Part shown: positions 24,601-40,499 of the stretch, piece after piece
Numbering within the stretch: the stretch's first letter is position 1
Layout of the letters: each line of letters starts with the position of its first letter
From: Vanilla planifolia
Lineage: Eukaryota > Streptophyta > Magnoliopsida > Asparagales > Orchidaceae
Assembly: GCA_023846275.1 (NCBI GenBank)
Contig: JAIUJO010000188.1
Coordinates: forward strand, 798,501 to 862,500
Length of the DNA stretch: 64,000 nt
Direction of reading: 5' to 3'
Position numbers and translations under genes: made by a program
The notes under the pieces: generated by a model
Databases searched by the model: none
What the model was told of the DNA's origin: nothing
Seen by the model: the letters and a program-made list of their open reading frames with translations, nothing else

Positions 24601-27600
24601 AGACTAAGAATTTCTATTTTGCTCTATTTGACCATGATTGAAATTTTTGCCAATCACTAATATAAATAAACATAAATAATGATAAATTATTATTTTAATA
24701 TAAAAGAATTCTATTAACAATGAAATGAGAAAAAGAAAACAATAAATGTCAACAAATGAAAGTGATGTAAAGGTCACTTCAAATGAAAATTAAAGCTTTA
24801 AAGTATAGTTACGAAATTAATTCAAAACAATTTTTAAAAAATTGATAAATAATATAAAAATCATGAATTCTAAGATTCTAAAATGATTGCGAGTAACGTT
24901 CTCAATCAACAAATTCAATACAAATAAAAAATTGTCATAAAATGTGTTAAAAGCTTGAAAATTAACTTACTTTAAAAAAGGATATTTTTTTAGATGAGCT
25001 AACTGAGACAACTCCAATTATGTTTACATCAACTCAAGTAGTCCTTTTTTTGGAATTTTAAATTAATAAAATAATTAATTCTAAATAATAATGAATTAAT
25101 ATTTTAATAAAAAAATATTAAACCTAAAATGAGATAAACTAAATTAAGTTAACTAAGTAAATCAATGTGGTGTATGTGTTATCTGAGAGGAGGTTTCGAA
25201 TTACAAAGTACAATAACCAAATAAAAAAGTTTAAAAAATTAGAAAAATTGTAAGAGAAAGTTTTATTCCAAGATATTGAGGAGATCTAGTGCAATATCTT
25301 GGTTCATTAAATTAGTTACATGTTCAACCGACTACTAGAAAGTGCTAAGACCTTTGAAAATACTATATTTCAAATAATAAATTTCAATATTCAGTTGGAT
25401 AGATCATTAAGGCAAATTAAATGATACTTGACTGGCCTTAATCAATACTATTTTAAAATTACTATGAATGACTAAAATAAATTGGAACAAATAATAAATA
25501 TTAATTATTATATCATTGAAGAAATATATATTAATGTTTAGTTGAGACAAATTAAAGAATTTTAATATGACCAAATAAATGTGACTTAAAGTTCACATGA
25601 GAGATTATTTAGATTTAGGTAGTAATATAACCAAATCAAAGTCAATAATTTTAAAAATTTAGACATATTGAATAAGAAAGTTGTTTTCTAAGACACTAAG
25701 GAGATCAAATAGAACTTCCCGATTATTAAATTTTCTTTGAATCAAAATATTTCATAAAATTAGCAAAAGAAAAAATAAATATTTAAAAATTTTCAAAAAG
25801 AACATGTAATTGGATAAAGATGATGATCTTCAGTCTAATGACATTTTTTCATCTTTATCAAACCTTGTTTAGATGTATTGTAAATTATTAAAATAAATAG
25901 ACTTGAATAAGAATAAATTATTTACTTAATATTAACTAAATATTTATAAAATGTTAAATGAGATATATCAAAAAAATATAATATTAAAAAATAAAAATTA
26001 TACTAGTGCTAAACAAAAGGAGAATTTGAGTTTTATAGTAATGTGAACAAATCAAAACAAAATATTTGTACAAATGAGATAAATTTTACATCAAAATTGC
26101 ATTCTATGTTACTAAATAGATCATGTGTAAAATCCTCGAACATCAAATTAGGTACTTAAAAAAATTTTCATAAGATATGCAAAAGTTTTATAAATTAAAA
26201 TATTTAAAAATGTAAAAATTAATATTTTATTGGATAGAAAATTAGTGGAAATATCAAAAGTAAATAAGTTCAAATAATAATAACTTATTATTTGAATAGA
26301 TAAGTAAAAATGTTTTAAAGTTGTAATAATATAAATAGAAGTGCAATAATATTAAAAAACTAAAGACTCAAAAGTGTCACAAAAGTGAAGAAATAAAGTA
26401 AATTGTAGGAGAAATTTTCATTCAAACATATTAAAGAGTTTGAATGTAATAATAATAAAATATTTAATGTAATAAACTTAATATATTTAAAAATGTAAAA
26501 ATTGAAAAATTTAGTTTGTTAATGCTCATTGAGAAGTGTGCACATATTTGTTTCACCTCAAGCATACATATTCTACATTTTTTATTAATTTAAAAGAAAT
26601 AAATGTGAATAATAATATATGATTACTCTAATATGAAAAATATTTTTAAAATATAAATTTAGATAAATTGACATAAAATAATACAACGAAATAATTGTTG
26701 CATAGTTTATAGAGAGTGACATTTACAGTTATATAGTAACAGACATAATCAATGAAAAGAATTAAAGAAATGAGACAACTTGTATAAGAAAAATATCCAA
26801 GATACAAATAAGATCGTATGTGAAATTCTAAATCGTAAAGTTAGGCTCAAAACATAGTACATAAAAAAATATGTAAAAATGATATAAAAAAGCAATTAAA
26901 AAGAATTTAATAAAAATATTTAGATGGTTAGATCTCTTAGAGATGAGTCCAACAACTTCATTTCATTAACTTCATACTTCACTTGGATTTATTTTAAATT
27001 ACAATAGAATAAACAAAAAAAATAGTCTATTATTATTTTAATATCAAGTACTTATATTTTAAAAGTGAAACGATACATATTAAATAAATATGTTATAACC
27101 AAATGAAAGAAATGTAAGGATTACATCAGAGGACATTTAGGGTTAAACAATAATATAACAAATCAAAGTGAAAATTTTAAACTTAATACAAATTTTGAAT
27201 AGAAGTTATATTCAAAAATACCACAAACATTGAGTGTTACATCCTCGATCATTAAGTTGGGTACAAGTCAAAATTTCTAAAAAACATGTCAAAACCTTTA
27301 AAAATTAATACAAAAATATAAAAAGAAATATTTAATTAGATATAAGTCATCGAGAGAAGCCCATAGTGATTTGTCTCAGCTCCAACAGACCTCGTTTGAA
27401 GTTATTTTGAATTTCAAAAAAAATAAACTTAAGCAACAATAAATGATAATTTAAATAGTAAATACATATATGTTAAACTTGAAACAAGATAAATTAAAGT
27501 AATATAGCATAACAAAAAATAACTGATGTAAATGTAACATAAGAGAAGATTTGGTATCGGTAATACAGCAAAATGGAATCACAAAATTTTAAAATATGAC

Positions 27601-28900
27601 ATAATTTGAGAATGTTGCATTCAAAGATACCATGGAGATCAAATGTAATGTTTTTTATCATCAGATTAGGTATCAATTAAAATACTTCACAATGCATGCC
27701 AAAGCACAAAAAATATTATAAAATATAAAATAAATATTTAATTAGGTAGAACATGTTGTCATTAGTATAATAATGTTTTTTTTCTAAATTAGACATCATT
27801 TGAAATTACTATGAACATAATACTTTTTTATATTTAGTTGATCTATAATAAAGCTAAAGCGGGTTAAATTTAAGCAATATAATTGAATCATATCATAGTG
27901 AAGCAAAGGTCACATGAGTGGACATTTATGTTGCATAAAAATAGAATAAAATCGAAGTATACATTTTTGAAAAATATGAAAAACTAGATGGAAAAAATCC
28001 ACTCCACGATATTATGAGAGATTAACTACAACATCATCAATCATTAAATTTGGTATGAATTAAAATGTCATTATAATTTTTAAAAATACTATAAAATAAT
28101 AAATTTTAAAATATTATCATGAAAATATATAAATGGTAGATCTAATAAAGTTGATCCAAACAATATTTATTTCAAGTCAATGATACACTATTAGTAATTA
28201 CTAAAAGTTGTCAAACTAAATAAGCATAAATAATAAACATCTATTTATTTAATTAGAAAATATATATTTAAGATAAATTATGTAAAATGAAGAAAAGTAA
28301 TATAACCAAATAAATAAGATGTCCAGATCACATCGTAGTATATTTAGAATTACATTGTAAAATAACTAAATCAAAGTCAAATATTTTAAAAACTAAGGTT
28401 TATAAAGGAAATTCATATTCAAAGATGTTAATGTGATCGATTTGAACATTCTAAACTATCAAATTAGGTACCTATTGAATTCTTCAGTGAAGTGTGAAAA
28501 AACATAGAAAATAAATGTCTTTAGTGATATAAAAAATATTTTATTAAATAGAGCTTTTTGAGATGTCTCCAATAATGTCAATTTAAAAAAAATCACACCA
28601 CTTATGAAAATAATACAAATTCCTAAAGTAAAAAAAACTTAAAAAATAATAAAAAATTATTTTTAGTATTAAATAGATATATATTAAAGTTGAAAATTAT
28701 ATAAAATGAAGCATTGTATTTTAACCAAATAAAAAAGACTATAAGAATAAGAAAATTGTATAGGCAAATAAAGAGACCATGTAGAACATTTTTTATCATA
28801 AAAATGGTACATATCAAAACGACGAATAATGCTTGCAAAACTAAAAATTAAAATGTTAAAAATGTAAAAGTGAATATTCAATTGAATAAAGTTGAAGAAC
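21609..28900 (+). repeat. Satellite block C, forward orientation, about 18-19 monomers
   Basis: Forward monomers with anchors near 22040, 22360, 22783, 23120, 23900, 24310, 24585, 24995, 25400, 25815, 26235, 26523, 26930, 27340, 27745, 28136 and 28548. Several units are shortened (for example near 22210, 23470, 24310 and 26235). A clear example of the internal duplication is taatatgaccaaataaa at 25563 and taatataaccaaatcaaag at 25623. The first kilobase resembles the start of block E (shared acaaataaaattatcc near 21960 and 44719). Confidence 0.88.
25563..25641 (+). repeat. Example of the duplicated element inside one monomer
   Basis: taatatgaccaaataaa (25563-25579) and taatataaccaaatcaaag (25623-25641) are two copies of one element 60 bp apart within a single unit. 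Between them lies the ttcacatgagag and ttagatttaggtag segment. The same arrangement is visible near 2245, 4610, 7650, 49740 and 50220. Confidence 0.75.
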
Positions 28901-28910
28901 ATTACATTTG
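28895..28910. other. Orientation switch C/D (forward to reverse)
   Basis: The forward unit runs to gaatattcaattgaataaag near 28888. From about 28905 the sequence follows the reverse unit (tgaatctatttgtgcccta, then acatctttctcac, aatttatctcaattcttcaa). The switch occurs inside a unit, without spacer, and at a phase different from the other two switches. Confidence 0.7.
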
Positions 28911-31900
28911 AATCTATTTGTGCCCTAAAATACATCTTTCTCACAAATTTATCTCAATTCTTCAAGTTTTTTTCTTGTATTTGTTAATATTACTATGAAA
29001 CTTTAATTATCTTTTTTGTGGAATTTAGTTCACTTTCTTTTGGCTATTTAACATACCTTTAATTTATCTTTATAGTTTAATATATATTTACATTTATCCA
29101 AAAAAAATAATTTATAATTATTTAAGCTTTCTTCCCTTAGCAATTTGAAATAAACAGAAATGATGCATGTTCGAGTAGAAACAAACATATTGGGCAAGCA
29201 TGGATGAGATATTTTCCAAATAAATATTTTTACATATTTTATGTTCTTGATTTTTGGATCATTTTACAAGTTATTTTAGGTTGTGTTTTATTTTTCAAAT
29301 GATAATGTAACTCTTAATCTCATGTGTATTTTGGAATTAAATTTTATCATATAATTTATCTTATTTTTTTAAAAATTTTCACTATCATTTTGTATTACTT
29401 TTGTCCAACTCTATATATAGTATGACTTTTACATCACTTTACTTTTGTTACATTACATTGCTTAATTTTACGTTTATTTTAGTTTTAATATAAATTTTTC
29501 ATAAAATAATAAAAATATATTGTTATTTATACTTCTTAACTACGATGATTTGTTGTAATTTTGAACTAGATTTGTTCGAGACAAAACAAATGCGGTAATG
29601 CTTGCCTTGAAGCGTTTTATCTAATAAAATATTTTCTGAAAATAGATACTTTTTTATTTATTAGACAGGATTTATGAGGAATATTTATATGCAACTTACT
29701 TCATGACTAAAGAGGTTACTCTCGGTCTTCAAAATAACTTGGATTGTGTTTTTTGTACAATTTGTTTCATTTGAGTAAAAGTTTCACTTTAATTTAGTTA
29801 TCTCACTTTGGATTCAATATATTTTCTTAATATTTAAATTGCATATTGTTATTATTTTTTTCTTTTTTTACTTTAGTAATTCATATTAATTTGAAATATG
29901 GTTCAATTTTAAACAATGAGATGTTTGAGTCACCCTCAACCAAATTAATTTATATTTATACTTTTTAAATATTTATTTTCTAATGTTTTGTCATGGTTAG
30001 TGAGATGTTTCAATTCATACCTTGTTTGATGATCAAGAACAATATGGTCAATCTTTTATTACCTTAGAAGGCAGCGTTGTCATAAATTTATCTTATTGAT
30101 CCAAATATGTTGTCTTGACTAAGTTATATTGTTGTTAATCAAGTTTGCTTCTAATGTGATTTTAAGATCTTTATGATTTAGTTATTTTAAATTACTTTAA
30201 TTATCTTATTTAAATTTAAGTGTATATTTCCCTAATATTAAATAATAATTTATAATTATTTAAGTATATTGGCTTTCTTAATTCATAATAATTCTAAATG
30301 AGTTTCATTTCTGATGATAGAAAAATCATTTGAGTCATCTCCATATGCTCTACAAAGTAGGAAATTCATTTTTATACTTTTAAATATATTATTTCCTAGG
30401 GCTTAAACATGCTTCATATGAGATTTTTATTCATATTGGATTTGATGATTCAAGATGATATACTTTATCACCTTTCTCACATGGAATGCAAATTTGTAAC
30501 GTAATATATGCGATTTCCTTAGAGTGTTTTGCTTTAATAAATATTATTTCATATTACAAAAGTTTTTCCTAATATTTTAGTAATAATTTTTTTTTATTTG
30601 GCATATTTTTTTCAAGTAAATCAGAAGCAGGTCTAATTGATAGGATCTAAATACATTTGGACCCATCTTGATGGGCTCTATTCAATTAAATATTTATTGG
30701 TATATTTTGAAATATTTATTATCTATAGTTTTGATAAACTTTATAGGATATTTTGATTCATATTTTATTTCATGATTTAGATTGTTATTCTTAATATTCT
30801 TAGTCTTTTGTAATGTAACTTTCTCACATAGTTTATATCTGCTTTCATATGTTTTCTTTGATTTTTTAATTTACTCACTTACTCTATCCTCCTATAGTGC
30901 AACATTTTATCTTTTTTTTGTTTTGTTACATTGGTTAAAATTTTTCATTTCATCTCCAATATATATTTACTTATTATTTAAGAAATAATTTAAAATTATT
31001 TCTGCATACTTACTATGATAATTCATAGTAATTCCAAAGTAAGTCTGATCAAGAAGGAACAAATGTTGTTCAACATGACTTAAAGAGCTTTATTAATAAA
31101 AAGCTTCATTTTAAATATTAAAATATTTTATTTTCTTGTGTTTTGCAATGTTTAAAAAGATATTTTGTTTCATACCTTATTTGATAATCATGGATGTTAC
31201 ATTTAATCTTGTTAGTTTATTGGAATATAAGTTTATCATATAATTTATTTCATTTGATCACATGTTTTACCTTAATTTGATAATATTACATTCGTTCAAC
31301 TTTCCTTATTTTGACATCAAAATTTTTACATAATATTAAAATCTTAATTTGTTTTTTCTTATTCTCATTTATTTTTGTGAATCATAATATTGCCAAAGAA
31401 ATTTTGATTGCGATGAAACAAATGTCGTTGCACTAGTTCACAAGGTTTATCCAACTAAATAGTTTTTAACCATTTTAATGTTGATTTTCATAATTTTTGC
31501 TTCTTTATTACTCATTTAAATTTGTATCTCATGTGACCATCGAGGATATTGTAGTTAATGTCCTAAATATCTTGGAACAGAACTTTCTCAAAAAATTTTC
31601 TTATTTCTTTAAATTCTTTCCTTTGATTTTATTATGATACTATGGAACTAAAAATCTCTTATCATGTAACCTTTGCATCTATTTTCTTTGATTACATTAA
31701 AATATCTTCATTTATACAATTTTAGCTTTAATATATTTTTTATAATAATTTAAAAAATAATGTGGAGTTATTTATCTTCATTTTTTTTGCTGATTCACTT
31801 CTATTTTGACGAAGTATAATGAGGAAAAGTAGATAATGTTTGACTCATTGTTGAAAGCTATATCAATTTAAATATTTATTTTTAAAATTTTAAATATTTT

Positions 31901-34623
31901 ATTTCCTTGATTACTTGCATATTATATGAGATATTTCAATTTATGTCGCATTTAAAGATCGAAGAAGGAAAATGTAATGTTCTTTCCAAAGTGGAATGGA
32001 ACTAAATGTGTAATTCATGCCATTTCTTCAAATTTTTAACTTTGATTTCGAAATATTACTATGTATGTTTTAATATCCTATCTTATGACCTTTATAGTAC
32101 TTTTGTCTCATTATATTGCTTTACTTCAATATATCAAATTTCAAATTTAATATATAATTGATTAATATTAATATAACTATTTTTTAAAAATTTAGGCATA
32201 TTTAGTTTTTATTTTATAGCAAATCAATACGACATGTGATCAAAATGAAATCAACATCATTAGACTCATCTCAAAAAGTTGTATCTTATTAAATATTTAA
32301 TTTTATATTTTTAATATTTTATATTCTAGAGTTTTGAGATCCTTTGCAATATATTTTGATTAATGCTTGAGTTGATGTTTTAGGATATTAGACTCAACCT
32401 ATTATGTATTTTTGAAAAATAATTTTTAGTAAAATATTTCTTATTTACTTAAAATTTTAATAAGACTTGGATGTATTACTAAGTTACTCTAAATCTTTTC
32501 TTATGTAACTTTTACAACACTGTGTTTTGGTTATATGACATTATCTCAATTCATCTCATTTAAACTTTAAAGTATATTTGCTTAACATTAAAATGATAGT
32601 TTATTTTTTATGCTTATTTATTTTAGTAACTCATAGTAATTGAAAATGATGTCACATAGGTATGAAACAAATGTGGTTGGAATTGTCTCATTGGGGTCTT
32701 TTTAATTAAATTATTTTTATTTTAAAATATTTTATTTTCTATGGCCTTGCAATTTTTTTAAAAAAAAAATTATCTCATTTCAAAAAATATATATTTCATT
32801 AAGATTAAAAAAATAAATTTTATTTTGTTTTGTACTTATTTATGTTGGATATTTACAAACAAACCAAATAAGGTATCATTGGGATGAAACAAATGTCATT
32901 TGCTTTGTTTTAAAGAGTTTTATTCACATAAACATTTATGTGCAAATTTCTAATTTTTTAGATTATTTTTAATTTAGGTATGTTGGGTTCAATAATCATT
33001 TACTTAGTATTAAATTAATAATTTATTATTATTTCTGCTAACTTATTTTTGAAATCTTGTGTAATTCTAAATGAGGCCAATGGAGAGAAAAATAGGCAAT
33101 TGGACTCATCTAAACAACCTCTATCAAATTAAATATTTTTATATTATTAAGAAGTTTATTTTCTAAGGTTCTTTTGCTTATGTGTTTTTTATTAATATAT
33201 AATTTAATGATGAATAATATTAGACTTGATCTTCTTCATATCTTATAATGTAACATTTTTAACTATTTATCTCATTTCTTAAACTTTTTTGTATTGATTT
33301 TGTCATATTTCCATAAAACTCTAATTCCACTCTTATTAGACCTTTATGTAACATTTATTTTGTTATGTTACATTGCTTTAATTTATCTTATTTTTCCCTA
33401 ATACATATTTACATAATATTGAATTCATAACTTATTGTTAGTTATACTTATTTTTCGTGGTAACTCATTATAATTCCAAAATATGTATAATCTTTGCAAA
33501 ATTAGATGAACTTGATCCCGTTAGACATTAATGTTTTTATATTTTTAGTTAATTTATTTTTCAGCACCTTTGCACTTTAAAGGAGATGTTTCAAATAATT
33601 TCTAATTTATGATTAAAGATGTAACACTTAATTTACTCTGTATCTCAGAATACAAGTTTCTCATAAAAGTTATAATATTTTGTCAAATGTTCACATTTAT
33701 TTTGTTGTATTACTATGTAACTCTGAATCTTCACACATGTGGCTTTTATATAATTTTTGTTTAGTTAGATTACATTATTTCAATTTATCTTATTTAATCT
33801 TGAATATATATTTAACAAAAATATTTAATAAATACTTAAGTAATAATTTATAATTAGTAATGCTTACTTAATATTATGATTCAATGTAATTCTGGATGAG
33901 GTTTGAATGAGGCAAAGCTAATATCGTTGGGCTCAACTTGATCATCTCCTTCCAATTAAATGTTCTTCTTTACATTTGAAAATGTTTTACTTTATAGAAA
34001 TTTAGAAAGTTCTATGAGTCTCTTTTATTAATATATTATCTAAGTATTTAGGATGTTTCACTTCATCTTCTCCAAAACTTCGAATGCAACTTTCCCAAAT
34101 AATTTATCTCATTTTTCAAAGTTTTTTATTTAGTTATGTTAAAATGTGACTCTTAATCTTGTTCATGTGACTTTCACATTTCTTTTACTTAGTTATATCA
34201 CATTGCTTAAATTTTTTTATTCAATCTTTAATAAATGTTTGCCTAATATTTAAATAATAATATATTATTATTAATGTGTATTTAATATGACAATTTATAG
34301 TAATTTGAATGAGGTCCAATGGAGATGAAATAATAATCATTGAGCTTTTTGTTTACAAGCTCTACCTAATTAAATATTTATTTTTATATTTTTAAATATT
34401 TCATTTACTTGAGCTTTGGCATGATTGATCAGACATTTCAATAAATACTTTATTTCCTAGTTGAGGATGTCACACATTATTTCTTAGGTATGTTAAAATG
34501 AATCTTTTTAGTAAACTTTATCTCGTTTCTCTAAATGTTTTATTTTGACATTCTTAAATTACATTACTTCCAATTATTACAATTCAACTTTAATATATTT
34601 TTCATAAGAATTAAAATAGTAAT

Positions 34624-34626
34624 ACA

Positions 34627-34661
<35 letters not shown>

Positions 34662-34676
34662 CTATATATGTATATT
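34624..34676. repeat. Interrupted (TA)n microsatellite
   Basis: TA dinucleotides with C and G interruptions in block D, next to the attaaaatagtaat landmark and followed by a truncated unit. Confidence 0.9.
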
Positions 34677-35341
34677 AAATATTTTATTTCCAATCATTAT
34701 AGCTTGTTTTGGGGGATATATTAACGTATAATTGATTTAGCAATAAGGAATATCATAATTGATCACCGTAGTTTCTTTCAACGAAATTTTCTCATATAAT
34801 TTGTCTAACTTTAACATTTTTTCTTCGGAATGGAAATATATTGTGGAACTCTTGTTATACCCTCTTGTGATTATTACATCATTTAGATTTTGATGTATTA
34901 CATTGCATAAATTTATGTGATTTCATTTACAATGTATATCTACATATTATTTAATTAAAAAATTTTATTTTATTTTTAATAATTATTTTCTTAATTCACA
35001 ATGATTCTAAATGAGGGAAGATGAAATAAATATCATTCAACTCGTTTGAACAAGTTATAGCCTATTAAGTTTTCTTTTCCATAAATTTAAATATTTTATT
35101 TCTGATAATATTTGCATGTTTTATATGACAACTCAACTCATACATGATTTTCTTACAGATGATGATATACTCGATCACCTATCGATCTTAGGTTGTAGCT
35201 ATCCCACATTACGTACCAACTTCTTGAAATTTCTCACATTGATTTGGTTTTCTTATTTCATAACTCTAAATCTCCTATCGTGTGAAGTTTACATCAGTTT
35301 TACTTTATTTTATTACATTGCTTCAATTTATCTCAATTATA

Positions 35342-35346
<5 letters not shown>

Positions 35347-35391
<45 letters not shown>
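35347..35391. repeat. (TA)n microsatellite, about 45 bp
   Basis: A pure TA run replacing the monomer's tttaatatatatttact segment in block D. It causes the IYIYIY stretch in a 109-codon frame here, which is not a gene. Confidence 0.92.
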
Positions 35392-35392
<1 letters not shown>

Positions 35393-38300
35393 TTATTGTT
35401 AGGATAATAATTTATTATTTTTTATGCTTACTTTGTAACTTGTAGCTATTCTAAATGGCTTTACTTGAAATGAAGTGAAAATCAATGGATTATTTTTAGA
35501 AGCCCAATCTAATTAAATATAAATCCCTCTCCTTTCAATATTTTACTTTCTAAGATTTTTGCATGCTTTATGAGATATCTCTATTCATGCCTAACATGAA
35601 GATCGCATTTGTTAAACTAAATATCCTTGATACCTTAGTATACAACTTTCACATATAATTTATCACAATTCTTCAAATGTTTTCCTTTGATTTGGAAATA
35701 TTACAAGGAAGCTCTAGATATCTTAACATGACTCCTTTATATTGCTTTCCTTTAGCATTATTACATTCCTTCAATTTATCATATTTTGATAGTTCACAAA
35801 AATTCCAAATGTGGTATTGTCTAGATGAAAAAAATGTCATTAGACTTGTCTCAAAAAGCATTACCTAATTAACTATTCATTTTTTTTATTTTTTTAATGG
35901 TTTTGCAATGTTTTATCATATATTTTGATTCGTGCAATATTTAATAATCAAGGAGGTTGCAGTTGATCGTCATCCTTTCTTTGAGTGGAACGTTCATGTA
36001 CACATAATATCTTTTCTTCAATTATTTCACTTTGGTTGGTTTATATTACTTTGCAAGTCTAAATCTCCTCTCGTATCAGCTTTGCATAGCTTCATTCTAG
36101 TTATATTGTGTTGCTTCAAATCATCTCATTTTGAGCTTATTATATATGTAGTAGTTGTTAAAATAATAATCTGTTATAATTTATCTTATTTACTTTAACA
36201 ATTTAAAGTAATTCTTATGTGAGGTGTAATTGAGACAAAATGATCGTCACCTTACTCAACTAAGTAGTCATATTTAATTAAATATTGAATTTTAAATTTT
36301 GAGTTTTTTATATTTTTTACATGGATTATTACAAATTTTTATTCACATCTTAGTTGACAATAAAGGTTATTGAGCAAAACCACCCTAGTATCTCACAATG
36401 TTACTTCCACATTCAATTTATATCATTTTTTGTAATATTTTCCTTTAAGCTCTTCATATCTCTATATAACTAAACAATCATCTCTTATCTAAACTTTACA
36501 TAACTTTTTATTTTTATATTATGTTTCTTTAAATGATATCATTTATGCTTTCATATCTATAAATTTAACTCAATAATAATTTATTATTATTTATGTAAAT
36601 TTTTTTTCGTAACTCATAGTAATTTTAAATAAGGTGAAACTCATCTTAAGATATTTTTTTTTCATTTCCATTTTCTTTAATATTTTGTTCTCTATGCTTT
36701 TTGAAAGCATTATAAGATATTTTGCTTCATATGTGATTTGTTGACCAAGGATGATGCATTTGATCTCCTTAGTCTCTTTGAATGTAACTTTTTGAAACAG
36801 TTATCTCATTTTAAAAATTTGTCGGGTTTTATTCGGTTATATTATAGTTAAGTCAAAATGTCCTTTCATAAGTTCATTACATCGATTTGAATTAGATATG
36901 TTCGATTTGTTAAATTTATCTCATTTCTTCTTTGATATAACTTTATGTGATGTAAAATTAGTAATTCATTATTACTTATTGTTTTATAATTCACAACAAA
37001 TCAAAATAAGGACCTATGGAGTCAAAAAAATCTTTGGTCCCATATTAATAAGTTGTGCCTAATTAAATAAACTTTTTTTATGCTTTATTTTCAAGAATTT
37101 TGGCAAATTTTGACATAATTAGAGTTATAGCTAATTTAATAGTCTAGGATATCACACTTCAACTTTTTAGTATCTACGAATGTAACTTTTTCATATAATT
37201 CACCTACTTTTTCCAAAATTGTGCTTGGATTTGGTGTTATTACTATAAGACTTATTATCTCATCTCATGTGACATATATATGACATTTATTTTTTAGTAT
37301 TTTTTCATCAATTTTTCCATTTCATCATTAATCTACATTTATTTAATGCTAAAAAAATAATTTCTTAGAATTTATTCCAATTTAAAATTTCAATTCATAG
37401 AAATTTAAAGTGAAATTCAACTAAGATGAAACAAATGCTGATAGACACATCTAGATGAACTTTATCATATTTAATATTTATTTATTTTAAAAAACTTTAC
37501 CATTATTAGTTTTAAAATGCTTTATGAATTATTTTTATTGATACCAAATTTAATAACATAGGATATTACATTGAATCCCCTTTATGGAATGTAATTTTCT
37601 CAAATTGTTTTTATCATTTTATCTTTTTTTTTTATTTTGACAAATTACTAGATAACTTCAAATCACATCTAGTGTGACATTTACAATTCTTTGATTTTAT
37701 TATATTTTTGTTAATTTAGTCTATCATGTTTTTGCTTTAATGTATTCATGTATATTTAATTAATTATAAAATAATAATTTATTGTTATGTATACTTATTT
37801 ACTTGGGTATTTTGATAATAATTTAATACACTCTACTAGATTGTTATATTCTTTTAAATATTTTTTTAGATTTTAAAAAAATTTATTTATCTTTTTCATA
37901 CATAAATCTCAGTTAAATATGTGCCTAATTTGATGATAACATATTTTATTATAAATCACCTTAGTAGCTCAGATTATAGATTTCATACCCAATTTAGCTC
38001 ATAACAAAATTTTCCTTTTATTTGGAAAAAGTACTACATATCTAATAATCTTCTTTGTTATTCCTTTTACTTTTCTACAATTTTGTTATATTACATTTCT
38101 TCTATTTGTCTCATTTTAGATTTAATATATATTTTTTGAACATTAAAAAAATTATTATTATTTATGCTTATTTAGTTTTATAATATGCAATAATTGGAAA
38201 TGAGATACAATAAAGGTGAAACAAACCTCTTTGGACTAATCTAAATAACTTTTATCTAATTAAATGTTCATTTTTAATATTTAAATATTTTTTCCAAAGT

Positions 38301-40499
38301 TTTTTTAATTTTAACATGATATTTGATTAAAAGTTGACTAAAGGATTGATGATAGTTTACTTGATCTCCTAAGTATTTGAGAACACAACATTTTCATTGA
38401 ATTTATCTTATTTCTTGAAAATTTTTACTTTAATTTGCTTATATTACTAACCAACTCTATATGTCATTTATGTGACCTTTACATATCTTTTATTTTGTTA
38501 TATCACATTTGTTCAATTTATCTCCTTAAAACATTTAATATATACCTAGTATTAAAATATTAATTTATTAGCATTTAAAATTTAGAATTTGTAGTTATTC
38601 CGAATGAGCATCGATTGAGATCAAATAAACCTTGTTATACTCGTCTTGATGAGCATTATTGAGTTAAATATTCATCTTTATCACTTTAAAATTTCTTTTT
38701 GCAAAGCTATGGCATACATTACAAGATATTTTGATCAATATAATATTTGATAATCATATTACACTTGATATTCTTAGATTCTTGGAATGTATTTCTATCA
38801 TACAATTTATGCCATTTTTTCAAATTGATTTCTTTGACTTTGTTAAATAATTATGTAGCTCTTATCTTTTCTTATTGACCTTTACATCACTTTGTTTATG
38901 TTATAATATATTTCTTCAATTATTTTATTCTAAATTTGTTATGTATTTACATAATATTAACAAAATATGTTTTATTAATTATGCTTATTTACATTAATAT
39001 ATTTTGGTTAGAAGAAATTTTGTCTATTTAAAATAAAAAGAAATATCACTTGACTTAATGAGATTTATACAATCAAATATACAATTTTATATCTATATAT
39101 ATAATATATTTTTTGTAGTTCTACATTGGTTTAGACATTTCTATTTATAAATAGTTTGAGGATAGAGGATTTTGCTAAAGATCTCAGAAATGTCTTGGAG
39201 TGTATCTCTCATGCACAATTTGTTATTTTAGCAACCATTTGACCTTAATTTGCTTTTATTTCTATGTAGCTAAACAATCTCTTATCGTACAACATTTACA
39301 TCACTTTTATTTTTTAGAATACATTTATTTGAGTTATCTTTCTTATGCTTTAATGCATGTTTATCTAATTTTAAAATTATAATTTTTTATTATTGAGCTT
39401 ACTTATTTTTGTCATTTGTAAAAATATCAAATGAAATCGAATTTAGATGAAACAAAGTTGTTGGATCTATCTCAATGACCTATATACATTTAGATATTTT
39501 TTCTTTATTTTTATTTTTTTAATTTTCCAAGAATTTGTTAAGGTTTATGAGATGTTCTTATACATATCTTATATGATGATCGAGATCATTACACTTAATC
39601 TTCTTAGTAACTCTAAATAAAACTTTCCAATATAACTTAGCTAATTTCTTAAAATTTTTTGTTTGAATTTGTTATGTTTCTATTTAAATCTAATTCCTCT
39701 GTTGGAAGATCTTTTCATCACTTCTATTACATTTAAGATTTGACCAACAAAGAACAAACATCATTTGACCCATCTAAATGATCTATATTAATTACAATAT
39801 TTATGTTTATATGTTTAACTGTTAATTTTCTAAGGTTTTGGCATGCCTTTTAAGAAATTTTGGTTCGTGCATGATTTGTCAATTAAGGACATTAACTTGA
39901 TTTCTTTATCATATTAGAGCACAACTTTTCGAAAAAAATTTGACTCATTTCCAATTTGTTATGTTTTGATTTGGTTATATTAAAAAGAAACACAAACTCA
40001 TGTCTAATATTACCTTTATAATGCCTTATTTGATTTATATTGTATTGTTTCAAATTATCTTATTTCGACTTTGGTATATCATTACATCACATTAAATTGT
40101 AATTTATTATTATTATACTTATTTGATTAGGAGATTTGCAGTTGTTCAAAATGAAATTTGATTATGACAAAACAAATGTCATTCTACCATATTCACATGC
40201 TCTCTCTGATTAAAAATTAGTTTATTATTTTTTATTAATTATTTTTCTTAGATTTTTTTTATGCTTCACAATTTAATTCAAGTTATACCTCCTTTGATGT
40301 TAGCATTTGATGCACTCGATGTCTTCATTATCATGGAATGAAACATTCTCTTTCAAATTTTCTTATTTCTTTAACTTCTTGATCTTTTTTTGGCTATATA
40401 TTAATTTTATTGAACTTATCTCATTTCAGCTTTAGTATATATTTTTTTAATTTTAATATAATAATTTAGTAATACTTTAGAATATTTACATTTTTAGTT

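Noticed and set aside
35116-35445. Frame with an IYIYIY run
   Set aside because: It is created by the (TA)n tract at 35347-35391 within satellite.
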